Under the pieces are notes generated by a model. The model saw nothing but the letters and a program-made list of their open reading frames with translations, was not told the DNA's origin and did not search any database. From the NCBI GenBank assembly GCA_037178625.1, contig CM074135.1:374001-438000 (forward strand): DNA of 64,000 bases, read 5' to 3'. Position numbers and translations under genes: made by a program. This document shows, in pieces, positions 23,014-34,735 of the stretch (positions within the stretch are counted from its first letter, which is position 1; each line of letters opens with the position of its first letter). This stretch comes from Skeletonema tropicum (lineage: Eukaryota > Bacillariophyta > Thalassiosirophyceae > Thalassiosirales > Thalassiosiraceae).

Positions 23014-24277
23014 GTGTCTGCTGTCTCTAACTGCTCTAGAGCAACCATCATGGCATCGTCACCATCAAGAAAAGAAGTAGGCGCCAATATTATTTCGTTC
23101 CAACAAGATGCTTGGTCGATCGCCTTCCATCCCTTTCACAACCAACCTGACACAACCACCACCACCAGCAGTACCTGCAACAGCGTATCTTCATCGGATC
23201 ACATCGAAGGTGTTTTATTGACATCAATCTCATTAGCTAACTTATTCAGTGGTAGTGTTGACAGCGAGGCATATCGAGCATTCAGTTATGAAGCATCCAC
23301 CACTGCTGCTGCTACTTCCGAAGCAAAACATGATGTCTCCACAATCAATAAATTCAACAGCAAGAATATAATGGCAAAGGCGGCAAGGGTGGCATTGGCC
23401 GATTACACCATGAGGACATTGTCAAAATTATTGAGCAATGACGGCGGCAGCAGTAACAGCAGCAATGGGCACAACAACAACATCACGTTGCTAACCATGG
23501 AACAAGCCAGGCATCACAATCAAAACTTGGATTCCTCCACAAAATCTAGGAGGATACAAGCAAGGAAAAAACGAAATTTACTTTCATCCATGAGGAAGAA
23601 GAAGGAGGAGGTACCATATGTGTTGGAACGTACGGATTGTTATGTTGCTGACAATGACAACAACAACAGTGCAGGGGGTGCAGTATTGCAATTCTTTCTT
23701 CATGTTGGTAGCCACAACCAAAGCAGCAGCAGCAGCAGCACTGATCAAGAAGTGCCATTCAACGCCACAACTATCCAACAGTGTCTATCAAATACATTAC
23801 AGGGTGTACTACCAACATTAATTACTCAATTGTCATCTGAGGAGTGCTTTAGTCACATTGCATCGGTAGTTCTACAACGACAATTGAGAGCGATGCTTCA
23901 ACCTCCTAAAAATGCCACCACTAGAAACAACAACAACAACAACAACAATAGAAGTGATGATTCAAATGTCAATAATAATGTCACGAAAAAAGAAAAACTC
24001 TATGAGACTACTGCATCACCATCATCATCAGCTGATGATCCATCACCTCCTCCAATCCAACACAAAGGATATTATCTCAACGCAGTAGCCTTCATTGCCG
24101 ATGGATCATTACTACCACGTAAATCGGGTAGATCTGTACAACCCATGCAATCCCCTCCAGCAGTACCATTTAGTTCTCCGCAGGATAGTGAACAGTTGAC
24201 CAAGATTGTGGAGGTATACGTGGGTACGTTTTGGAGACGCTTTTTGAAGAAGAAGGATGATCACGATACTGATTCAA

Positions 24278-24310
<33 letters not shown>

Positions 24311-25725
24311 CTATCACATTACGAGGTATGATTATTCCACAGGGAGTAACCCTAATTGTTGGTGGAGGATATCACGGAAAATCCACAATCCTTCAAGCCT
24401 TATCCTACGGTGTGTACGACAAGGTACCCGGAGATGGACGAGAATTGTGCGTCACTCATAGTGATGCAGTATCCATCCGAGCCGAGGATGGACGGTATGT
24501 TAATAATGTCAACGTTTCGGCATTTATCAACTCGATTCCAAGTGGGAAAACGATTAATGGGGCATCCATATCGAGTAGAAAGAGTGATACGACCAAATTT
24601 TCGACCATGGATGCAAGTGGGTCGACTAGTCAGGCTGCCAATGTCATTGAAGCATTGGAGTGTCGGGCTAGTGCCCTATTGGTCGACGAGGATGTTAGTG
24701 CGGCGAACTTTATGGCAAGGGATGGTCGAATGCGAGCCATGATTATGGATGAGCCAATCACACCGCTATTGTATAGAGTCAATGGATTGTACTTGTCGAA
24801 GGAGCACAATACCTCGACAGTGGTTGTGGTGGGCGGTGTAGGAGAGTGGCTAGATGTGGCCGATGCAGTGATACTGATGAAGAATTATGTTGCCTATGAT
24901 GGATTGAAGAAGGCACGAAGTGTTAGTTACCAGTTTTCGTATGGACATGTCCAGTATGCCGGGAGGGGAGTGGTACACCGTCTACCTTGGGAATTGAAGG
25001 AGGAGAAGGTGCTGCGAGAAGAAAATGATGATGGTGATGACATCATGGACGTAGATGCGAAGACAGTGACAACTCTTTCACCGTTGCGAAGAAGGCCACT
25101 ATCGGATTGTATTGTGTCAAAGTTTAGAGATGCGGCCGTTCACATGCCAGAGGGCTCCTCGTCTCGCCTTTGGCTTTACAGTGACAGTTCCGAAAGTGAG
25201 AATGACATTGTAGATTATGATGAAGATGATGGTATCATCGACATGTCCAAATGTTCTCAACTCGTAGGAAATGCTTCGGAACAGCTATACGGCTGTGGAA
25301 TATGTATCCTATGGCTGATGCAAGAAGCACAGCGCCATACAGATGATGATATCTTTGATCTCCTTGACCGTCTCGAGGATGTGTTAGAGTACGGCGGAGG
25401 AATGAATGCTATTTTCGCCTCACTTGTGTCTTCAACAACAAATGAAGCCTCAGGAACGGGAACTATGCTCTCCATGCTCCTATCGTCACACACGATACTA
25501 GATCTATACGACACAATAGGATTTTGCTACCACCCCCGACGGCACGAGGTAGCAATGGCCTTAACGCGAATGAGAGGAATGAAATTTGAAATCCTCCCAG
25601 AAAAGCCTAAGGAGTTGGATATTGAGACAAGTGAAGAGGAGGCAAAGCGGCTAGAGGAGGAAGCAAAGAAGAAGGCCCTTGCCGACCTTTGGGCTAATCG
25701 AAGAAAGAGAGGTGTTAATAGGTGA
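23014..25725 (+). CDS. Predicted ATPase of the ABC class (PF09818/COG3044 family)
   Basis: An uninterrupted 903-codon frame. From about residue 440 it matches the ABC-class ATPase family closely. Walker A is GGGYHGKST at about 450. A conserved GDGRE...DAVSIRAEDGR segment, a signature-like GSTSQAANVIEALE at about 535-550 and a Walker B-like LLVDEDVSAANFM at about 556-568 follow, then VVVVGGVGEWLDVAD. Low-complexity Asn, Ser and Gln inserts (around residues 150, 230, 305-330 and 420-435) are typical of diatom proteins. Known relatives include bacterial proteins of unknown role and trypanosome MRB1590, an ATP-dependent RNA-editing factor, so nucleic-acid remodelling is a reasonable inference. 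The start could instead be the Met at 23050. Confidence 0.85.
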
Positions 25726-26072
25726 TTCTAAGTCCATTGTAAGGTAGACACACGTCGTGACTTGATAATCAAATAGTCTGATGATGATGAAAGCAGTAAA
25801 AAAGAAGTCATTATGAAAAAGAAAGTATTTGAAGAAGTGTGTCCTACTCTGAGAGCTTAGAAGCAGACAGTAAGAAAGATATAAACAAGAATCAGCTCGA
25901 TTTTTACATGATTCAGTGAATAACAAAAATTTGGACGATATTAGTGATATTATTTTCAATCACTCAAACATTTACATTTAAATACTTATTATCTCATGAC
26001 CCTACAAAAAGCCATGGAACTAAACACTATCTATATACATCAAGATTGCACATAATAGGAACACTTGTTTGC
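25726..26072. other. Convergent 3' spacer between ABC-class ATPase and SIT1
   Basis: From about 25957 to 26072 the sequence matches the 3' flank of SIT2-SIT4 ('cactcaaacatttacattta', then 'gccatggaactaaacac'). It is therefore probably the shared SIT 3' untranslated region. The rest is AT-rich with no gene. Confidence 0.6.
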
Positions 26073-27596
26073 TTAAGCAGCTTCATCAATAGCATCCTTG
26101 GACTCAATTGGTCCATCAAGGGCATCATGTGATCCAACGGCGTGTCCACGGAATCCACCTCCGTACAACTTGCCAGTATCGTCAGCAAAGTCCTTATCGG
26201 CGTGGTTGTTGGCAGCACGCTCCTCGGGAGTTCCAACGTATACCTCATCATATTCGTATTTAAGAACCTTCTTCATGATACGAGCCAATACCCATGCTCC
26301 GGCGCAAAGTCCAGTCCACTCAAGGAAGAGGGCAAAGCACAAGAGAATGTAGGTAACGGGGTTGTTCAAGAAGGCGATGGGGAAGGCAGATGCCGCCAAT
26401 TGCCAGGTGATGGAGGCAATGATGGTAGTAACAACAGCGGCGTGGAAGCCAAGGTTGAGGAAGGCCTGGGCACTGTCTCTGACTCCGAAGATGTTCTCTC
26501 CTTCTCCCGGCACGATGGTCATGGAGGTGATGGAAGCAACGATGAAGAACGAAGCAACCACGGTGAGCTGACGTCCAATCATGAATCCAGGAAGGTTCTG
26601 TCCATTACCCTTGAAGAGGAGCTCACAGGTCTTGCGGCCGAAGAGAGAAGTTCCACGCTCATTGGCAGGAAGCTTGGCAACAGCGAAGAAGGCAATCTGC
26701 ATACCCTCCAACATACCAACGATGGAGCAGAGGAAGAAGAAGAGGAAGACGGAGACACCGTTGGGAACACCGGGGTACTTGTTAACCATCTGTGTCTTTC
26801 CTTGGAAGAGAGCGGCGACGATGACAGCCAAGGAGAATCCAAGGATGGCAAGAGACATGATCACACGTCCCCAGAAGAAGGCAAATGTCAATCCAGTCTT
26901 GGGCTCTTCGTTGGTTTGGATGGGCTTTCCAGAAAGAACGGAGAGGATGTTCTGGATCAAGTAGGAAGAGTGCATGATACCGGAGAACTCAATGGTCATG
27001 GCAACGTAGAGGGTGAAGAGAGCGAAGTAGTTGTTGATGAAGTCGATCATACAGTGGGAAGCATTGACCTGGGTGGTGAGCTGTCCAAGCTGACATGTGA
27101 AGATGATCATACCGAGTCCAACATCGAGGAAGATTGTTTTCAACCATCCGGGCATACCGAGCACATCAGCATCTCCACTGGTAGGGGCACCGCACAAGTT
27201 GATCACGAAAACTACCAAAAGAACCATGAACTGACGGCCCATGAGGTAACGATCCAAGTTGTCTCCCAAGAAGGCGGTGGCGGCGTTCAAGTATGTGACA
27301 GGGTGGGTGTCCTTGTAAAGCTCGGGGTCGACGGGAGGAAGACCAACGAGGGAGGCCTGTTGTCCCTCAATCATAGAGAGCCATACGACGGCGGCAATGC
27401 ACACGAAGAGGGCGGCCCATGGAGAAGCATCGGCGGCGAGCTTGGTGTTTCCGGTGAACATTAATGCAATGACGAGAACGATGGAGAAGATGAGGAGGAT
27501 GACGGAGTATGTGTAGCGAAAGATGGTGAAGGGAGTAAGCTCCACATCATGCGAGTCGGCGTGGCTCGTCTCTTTGGTAATCTCGGCGTCGGTCAT
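26073..27596 (-). CDS. SIT: Silicon transporter, copy 1
   Basis: A 507-residue membrane protein that imports silicic acid, in the diatom SIT family. It has about ten hydrophobic segments arranged as two related halves. Each half has an EGxQ and a GRQ motif: EGQQ 77-80 with GRQ 120-122, and EGMQ 297-300 with GRQ 341-343. These are the hallmark motifs of SITs and are thought to lie at the substrate site. The CMLD motif of many SITs is CMID here (182-185). The hydrophilic C-terminal tail contains EYDEVYVGTPEERAANN. I start at MTDAEI because this Met and the 45 bases before it are shared by all five copies, whereas longer N-terminal extensions differ. Copy 1 differs from copy 2 at residue 365 (Glu instead of Gln). 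Confidence 0.92.
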   Translation of the reverse strand: MTDAEITKETSHADSHDVELTPFTIFRYTYSVILLIFSIVLVIALMFTGNTKLAADASPWAALFVCIAAVVWLSMIEGQQASLVGLPPVDPELYKDTHPVTYLNAATAFLGDNLDRYLMGRQFMVLLVVFVINLCGAPTSGDADVLGMPGWLKTIFLDVGLGMIIFTCQLGQLTTQVNASHCMIDFINNYFALFTLYVAMTIEFSGIMHSSYLIQNILSVLSGKPIQTNEEPKTGLTFAFFWGRVIMSLAILGFSLAVIVAALFQGKTQMVNKYPGVPNGVSVFLFFFLCSIVGMLEGMQIAFFAVAKLPANERGTSLFGRKTCELLFKGNGQNLPGFMIGRQLTVVASFFIVASITSMTIVPGEGENIFGVRDSAQAFLNLGFHAAVVTTIIASITWQLAASAFPIAFLNNPVTYILLCFALFLEWTGLCAGAWVLARIMKKVLKYEYDEVYVGTPEERAANNHADKDFADDTGKLYGGGFRGHAVGSHDALDGPIESKDAIDEAA

Positions 27597-27890
27597 GGTT
27601 GAAATATTATTGTTTTGTTTGCTCTCTCTATATAGGAAGATATCAACTGCAGCGTCCAAAACGTTTTATGAGATGTGTTCGAAAGGATGTCATTTTTCCC
27701 AACTCATGTGGTTTAAGTAGCGCCGAATCGCCCAATCGCCTAACGCTCGCAAGGAGCTTCCCTCATATCTTGGGAAGCGATGTTTGAGCGATATGTACCA
27801 ATTCCTCATGATTTTGAGTGCCGCTTGTCATCTTGTAACGCAATGCTGACGAAATTGCCGACCAATCACAATCTTTTTAACATTCTACTT
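27597..27890 (-). promoter_or_regulatory. SIT1 upstream region, homologous to SIT2-SIT4 promoters
   Basis: Homology with the SIT2 upstream region continues to about 27886 ('...acaatctttttaacattc') and then stops. A CTATATAG box lies 32-39 bases upstream of the start codon (27628-27635) in SIT1-SIT3. A GCAAACAAAACAATAAT leader and a CGTTTTGGACGCTGCAGTT block are shared by all five copies, with at most one base changed in the block. Confidence 0.65.
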
Positions 27891-29100
27891 ACATACATCA
27901 CGCTGATTCACCGCGCTAGTAAATTGCGTTTTTATTTGAGCTCCTATGTACGTTATTTTTTACCTTAACTTAGCTACTGTACACTTACACGAGCTACCGT
28001 ACATCAAAAAACCATCATGACCATGGCATCCGACAGCGTAGACGCCGTCGCCTATATCTCAGCTAATACCAAGTCCCTAATTAAGTTTGATAGATTAAAT
28101 CGCTTCTATTAATATATAATAACAAGATTATTCGGTCAGAACATTAATAATTACGACGAGAGGCCCTTCGGATAGGGGGTCAAATGTTGTGATGATGCGT
28201 CGAATTTTCACCGCAAGGCTGTGCTTTGAGTGACTTTGGGGGTGGCTGTGGCAATGATACTTGGTCGGTACATTCAAATAAATGTATTGTATCGATCAGC
28301 CGAGCATCATCGCTGCAGACATCCTCGAAAATTCTTTTAGGGACCGACATGGTGCAGAAGTTCGGCGTCGGCACCTGCGTGCTAAAAATGCCTCTAGCTC
28401 TCTCAATATTGCTTATGATCACGGAACTAATGGCCTAAATCGCTTGCTATGGTGTTTATGAAGACAATAAGGCCGGTAGTTCCGTGATGATAAGCACTTC
28501 CTAAGGTACAAGGGTACGCCGAATAATCACCATGGAGGTGGTGTTTTTGTGCGGTGGGTGTTGGTAAAAATGGTTGATTTTGTATGTAGGTATGTAGATA
28601 GGAAATATTTCCATCCAACTTTACCGTACCACCACTTTCACTTAAAATCGCGCTGTGAATCAGCGTGACATATATCATATCATAGGTGGATAAGCGATAG
28701 AGATGACTAGACCGGACCAGCTCGGCTTGCTGGTCCGCTAGCCTCCCCGAAATGGGTCTTGCGGATAATTATTTTTGTTGGCATGAGAACGAAGCTCCGA
28801 AGCGGCTCTAACTTGTTGTTGGAAGCGAATGCAAACCTGAAGCGTCATGAATCTGAAAGGGTATGGTTTTATTCTTTTTAGTTTTGATTCATGTTGGCCT
28901 TACCTTGCTTGCTATTTGGAATGAGAATAGACTCGTACGAAGCGGCTCTAACTTGCTTGCTAAAACGTGTGTAGCGAATGCAAACCTGAAGGGCAAAAAA
29001 TCTCAAAGAAAATGGTTTTATCCCTATCAGATTTTCACTACATATTGCAGGCATGGTGTCAACGGTCCGCTTATTGATGAGAATTGAGAATTCCCCTTGA
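27891..29100. other. Intergenic, no gene seen
   Basis: Non-coding. A near-perfect inverted repeat (25-nt arms, three mismatches) lies at 28411-28435 and 28471-28495. Two diverged copies of a segment with 'cgaagcggctctaacttg' lie at about 28796 and 28937. Confidence 0.5.
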
Positions 29101-29116
29101 CATAATCATATTCCAC

Positions 29117-29372
29117 AGATCAAACGGTGTGGGGGGATGGGGATCTATGGGGATGAGAATTCCAAGCTACGTCTTTCTGATCTCAGAATACTACACGCGA
29201 AGCGATCCAGCAGTAGCTCCTTTTGAAACGGTGTGGGAGACCAAACGGTGTGGGGGGATGGGGATCTATGGGGATGAGAATTCCAAGCTATGTCTTTCTG
29301 ATCTCAGAATACTACTTGCGAAGCGATCCAGTAGTAGCTCCTTTTGAAACGGTGTGGGAGACCAAACGGTGA
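29117..29372. repeat. 121-bp tandem repeat (2 copies plus partial)
   Basis: The word caaacggtg starts at 29121, 29242 and 29363, an exact 121-bp period. The two full copies differ at only a few bases. The third is cut short after about 10 bp. Confidence 0.9.
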
Positions 29373-30965
29373 GGGCGGATGACAATTGTTATCCGTAATG
29401 CAATTTTTACTCCCATTTGGGAGCAAAAACCGATTTTGCCTCCCACCGCTCCTCCACTTCAAATTTTTTTGCTCCCATTTGGGAGCAAAAATCGTCTCGG
29501 CGGAGTGTAGCCATTACTACACCAATACTACGCCGACCCCCTCCGTTCAAAGACCAATATTATTCCATTTGGTTAGTTTAGAGTGCATCTGCAACTTGGG
29601 TTGGCCACATTCCATCCACTCGCCGAGATTGTAGGGGTGTCAAATCAGTTGCATCGGTGTCGGTGGGCGGCTGACGAGGCGGTTTTGAATAAAAAAATCA
29701 CACAACTCACAAAAAGGATCCCTACCATGATGCATCACATGGCATTATTGGCCATGAAATAAACAATAGCAACAACTACAACCCATTGCCTGCCCCAAAA
29801 TTTTGTGCTGAATCCATTTTTGAGGTCGGTGGGGCCTGAATATCAGCGGATACAGCAGTATAACGACGTTAACACAATGCATGTAAATTCGGCACATTCG
29901 ACATTACCAGAACGGCCTCATATATTCACACCGATGCAAATACGATGCCATCAAGCAATAATAACTGTTACTATATACCCATGCCGAAGTAATGGTGACT
30001 TGGTGGCCGCTGCATTGCCCATTGAATTGAGAACATCACGCATTCGCTGCGCAGCGGCATGTGTATGGAGAGCATGCCGATCACCCACTTGGCCGCTGTG
30101 TGTGGAGCAACAATCAATGCACTGAAGTCAAAAAACATCAACCCTCGTCTCAACCACATAATAAGTGGCAAATGGTGTGATATTCCCGGTAGATAATGAC
30201 ACATACCTCCCCCAAACACTATGCCAGAGAAGTAAGTACATAACAATCACCAGAGGGCACATAATCAATAAAACAGAGAGCAATTAATCATTTCAAGTAG
30301 CCAAAGATGCCCCAAAACCGTTAGGTATGTGTATTGAGTGAAATGGAAGCGTATTATGAAGTGTATCACTCCTGACATGGCCAAAGTTAGAGTATAATTA
30401 AGTGTAATATGATGATTTTATGCACCTAATGGTGAGTATTATTTCTCTTTAAAGTTACGATTCATAGCAATCCCTACCAGAATTAAACAGCCAATGATAT
30501 TAGCTTTGGGATAATAATCGCACGATAGGTGTATCCGTTTCGTGTGTGGCGTTAGGGGTGTAGGAGCAGAGGTCATCATGGAGAGCATCCTCTGAGCTCA
30601 GAATGGAGGCGAGGAGGGAAAAGAGGCGAGTACCACCAGAGGTCCCGTAGAAATAGCAAATTGGTTCAATTTTTTTGCTCCCATTTGGGAGTAAAAAATC
30701 AGCCAATTTTGTTGAAGTCAAAAACACGTCGATCATGAGCATTCCATGCCCTACCAAAGGCACTTATGCCAACCAGTGACCAAATATGACCTCAAACATT
30801 TTAGGCGATGGTATTAGCCAAATTTTATTGTGCCGTTACTAGCTGTAAGTCCACTGGAACCCTCCACACTAATGTGCTGGAAAGTGCCATTTTTGCTCCC
30901 ATTTTTGCTCCCATTTTGGGCTGCATTACGGTTATAGTTATTAGATTTTTTCCTGGTATGATTCC
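29373..30965. repeat. Region with repeated GCTCCCATTTGGGAGC palindromes
   Basis: The palindrome GCTCCCATTTGGGAGC or one-base variants, flanked by T and A runs, occurs at about 29409-29424, 29471-29486 and 30677-30692. A half-site cluster lies at 30895-30920. No gene is visible in the interval. The palindromes may be termini or joints of small transposons. Confidence 0.6.
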
Positions 30966-30975
30966 TATGTGGGTA

Positions 30976-31315
30976 TGCTCTGCCAAGCACGGAAATGACC
31001 AGAATCAAATCCGAATTCAGTGTAATGGAGAGATGTAATGAAGATTTATTATGTTATCGTAGAAAAGTATGGATGATATATTATTATGAGGATCATGCCG
31101 CTTGCGTCGGCTTGCGTCGAGATAGAAGATGATTGGTGAGAATAGCATTCGGACCAGCTGTTCCACCATCTGTTCCCTTCCGTGGATACTCGTCGACGTC
31201 AACTCCAATCCTTGTGTCAGCAACCGCAGTTGAGACATACGTCTTCAGGTTCAGGATTCCAGTGATTCCAGAGAATGCCTAGGCAATGACCGTACTAGTC
31301 GTACTGGGCAATGCA
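30976..31315. repeat. Left LTR
   Basis: 340 bp, TGCTCTGCCAAGC ... GGGCAATGCA. I find no difference from the right LTR at 34393-34732. Confidence 0.93.
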
Positions 31316-34300
31316 CTCTTCCTAATGTAACTGTACTTCCTCCGAAGAGGTTTGGCCAAAGTACAGAGAGCCGGCTCTTAATGTGTGTGGTAGATGAAGG
31401 GAAAAAGAAAAAACCTTCGTGAGGGAAAACTCGAAAACCCTCGGTAACGTGTCACCGAATGACTCACGTTCTTCGCGTGGGGGATGCGGAATATGATCGA
31501 TAAGACTCATCTTTCGATTGCATTTGTATGTATTTGTTCAACTACTCCTTGGCTTGAGTAGGATAGAACTTGATATTCACAGAGGAAGGGAAAAAAGGAA
31601 AACCTTCGATGTGATTGTAGATGGACCGATCGTGTCCTGTGACAAGATGAAGACTATCATCGAAGAAAGGGAAAAAAGGAAACCCTTGTGTGGTGTTGGA
31701 TTGAACTTATCCACAGCCACAGTGTATTTGATACCTGTACCTGGCGTGTGTGTATCTTGTGTCTGAACGAGACTTGCTTTGCAACATAACTTCACTTGTT
31801 TGAGTTGCTTGTAAGAAGAATGAGACCTGTTTCGCAGCTATCTCGGAGAATTGTCTGGCGTCTGGCTACCGGACGTGTGGAAGAATATAGTGTTTGAGGG
31901 ATCATATCATAGACTAGGATCAATCGTTCGCTCATGGAAGATTGTGATCATCACCCGACATCATCAGGCAGTGAGAATGATAAGTTGTTGAGGAAGGCGG
32001 TGCAGATAGTTTCGACTACGACTACTGTTCATTGGCGTTGCTTTTTGCACTTGCGTTGCGTTTGTGCCATACACCCAAGGCGATGCGACTCGGCGTTGCC
32101 ATATCTTGCGATAGATTAAGAAAAAATCCAACATCTGGATCGTTGGTTGAGGACCTTGACTTAGGCGTCCTTTCGTGCGTAGATTTTCAGCGGAGCGCGT
32201 CTGCTGTATCTTTATGTAGATCGAGAAAAGAATCCAATGCTTGGATCGTCAGCCTAGACGTTGACTCGGTAGTCAGGCTTTGTGTGCTTCAACTCATGGC
32301 TTCGCTGCCACGAGCGCAGAAGTTACTTGTGTGGTACTCTTCTTCACCATGACTTCATCAGATGAAGGAATGAAAAAAATTAATAGTGCACAAGGAAGTT
32401 CTCCTAGATTCGGAATCCTCGTCGCCTCTTCTTGTTGTGTGAGTGCGAGAGTGTGCAAAGGCCAAGCGTTCTTTGGCGTGGAAAGTTATTAGTAAGTAGC
32501 GGGGCCAAATCATGGCGTGACTAGACGACCAGAACTTGTCATCTGATAAGAGTTGAGATTTGTTGGCCACTGCGTCTGTAGCATGACGTTTACTTTTGAG
32601 CCAGCCACGTCCCTTGACTGCTCATATTCACATTGAAGTGTATTAATTTGGTGATGAGATGCCATCTGCAATCCCGGCGGTATCTTGACAAAGAATGTCT
32701 CGACCGTGATCTCCTCGGTGAGATGCCTAAATGGCTATGGTTGTGTTTGAATAAGCCCTATGCTCTTGCGTAGCAGTTGAAGTTGACAAAGACGCTTGCA
32801 GATGCACAATGCTCAAGTGCATGTCATGTTACCCATAGTCTTGTCCATTCTTGCAGACTGTTTTGCTTTGAGGATTCTTTAAAGCAATTTCCAAGCGTCC
32901 CTGGAAATAATATCCTGTAAACCTATCAAGTTCGTTCAGGTTGCTCATTATCGAGATCCTTAATGCCATCCTTCGGCATGCGTGAGTAAAGATCGGCTCA
33001 AATATTTCTTTGACCGTGCACGTGGCTTTCTAGCGTCTTGAAGTGTATTGTTTGATTGGGCTGAACTCCTAGAAGTCATCAAGAAGTTGGGAATAACGCT
33101 GAGAGGTTCGCTCAGGTTTATATATTATTATTTGTTATGTGGTCACACGTCACACGTGTACTCTCGAGACGCTTAATCTGGCTTATTTGGCGTCGAGAAT
33201 CAATGAAGATAAAAAATTAACGGAAATCTTAAAGTACGTCATGGTTGGCCCTCCAGGGGCGAAATTATCTACAAAGATAGCAGAACTGATCTGATACTTT
33301 TGATCAAGTTGCTGTGGTGTGCATCGGATACGTCCGCTTGCACTTGATGTTGAAGTTGTCGAGCACATTCACTGCTGACGTCATGAATTGATATGAGTGA
33401 TAGAAAGTAATTGTAAATAAGGAGCTCGCGTCTCGCTGCTGGAGAAGTCGGCATAACCAATATTACATATTGGAGAGATAGTATTGCAGGCGAGTGTCAT
33501 CGCACTACTGCTGTTAGATTATCATCAACTTGGGCCGTCGATGTTATGTGTGTTGCGGACACAGCTTCGCTGACGAAGTGTTGCAGTTTCGGGATACTCA
33601 GATCTTAGAACTCCTGAAAGTGGACCACGCTCGGTGTTATGTCCTAGATGATATTGCCGGATCAGATTGCTTCGGCACTGAGTTGTGATAAGGTTAGGGT
33701 AAAGGTAAAGGACTACTTGATGTCATCAACGTATGCAGTTTCAGTTGTCGTTGAAACATGTCGTGTCATCATCGGTTGGATCATCCAACGATGGAAAAAG
33801 GTATACTAATGAAAGTAGACAATGTGGATAAAAAAGGAGCAAAGTGATTCATCATCAATGCAGCTGTGGAAAGTCAAAGAGTGTAAGTTTACGTGAGTTA
33901 CATTTATGCCATCTCATGGCATCGTCACGAGACTCTAGTTGATAGTAGAGTGAGTCTAATGACTGCGTCAGGAGACAAATCAATAACAGAAGCACTGGTA
34001 TCTTCGATCACCAGTTGTAGAGTTGACATCGTCCACATACTCATGTGCTGACGATTGCTGTAGGAGTGAGAAGACGAAGAAAGAGGACTGCGATCATCGA
34101 TCCTCAGTTCTAGTTTGTTCTGCTTGTCGTTGCAGACTAATGCGTCTATAAATTTCATCGAGGCATTCTACTCGGAACTGCTCAATGTACACAGTATCGG
34201 AACGTGGACACTTGATCTTAGTCTTAGGGCATAGAAGTCGATGTTGCCTCACGGGCACAAACAATCTTGACCTCGACTTCGGGTTGTTCCGACATCGATA

Positions 34301-34392
34301 GAGATGCAAATCAGAGAGAGATTCGACTTGAAACTGAAGTTGCAATTCAGAGATAGAATCGGCTTTTACTTGGTTTATAGCTATTTAAATAG

Positions 34393-34732
34393 TGCTCTGC
34401 CAAGCACGGAAATGACCAGAATCAAATCCGAATTCAGTGTAATGGAGAGATGTAATGAAGATTTATTATGTTATCGTAGAAAAGTATGGATGATATATTA
34501 TTATGAGGATCATGCCGCTTGCGTCGGCTTGCGTCGAGATAGAAGATGATTGGTGAGAATAGCATTCGGACCAGCTGTTCCACCATCTGTTCCCTTCCGT
34601 GGATACTCGTCGACGTCAACTCCAATCCTTGTGTCAGCAACCGCAGTTGAGACATACGTCTTCAGGTTCAGGATTCCAGTGATTCCAGAGAATGCCTAGG
34701 CAATGACCGTACTAGTCGTACTGGGCAATGCA
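34393..34732. repeat. Right LTR
   Basis: 340 bp, identical by eye to the left LTR, followed directly by the duplicated target gggta. Confidence 0.93.
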
Positions 34733-34735
34733 GGG

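Larger units (their letters stand above)
30976..34732. mobile_element. LTR retrotransposon, non-autonomous, very recent
   Basis: Two 340-bp direct repeats bound a 3.08-kb interior. Each begins TG and ends CA. The flanks carry a perfect 5-bp target duplication, gggta, at 30971-30975 and 34733-34737. The interior (31316-34392) has no frame above about 110 codons and no recognisable gag, protease, RT or integrase, so it would need enzymes in trans. A perfect 12-bp palindrome CTATTTAAATAG directly precedes the 3' LTR where a purine-rich tract is usually expected. Confidence 0.92.

Noticed and set aside
26142..27464. 440-486-codon open frames antisense to every SIT copy
   Set aside because: They mirror the codon bias of the real SIT frame, are highly acidic/Gly-rich with no domain, and are shortened in SIT5 by a few substitutions. 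They are shadows, not genes.
26073..27659. Longer SIT N-terminus starting at MDAAV (27659) or the other upstream Met codons
   Set aside because: The extensions differ between copies and include the conserved promoter block; MTDAEI is common to all five.
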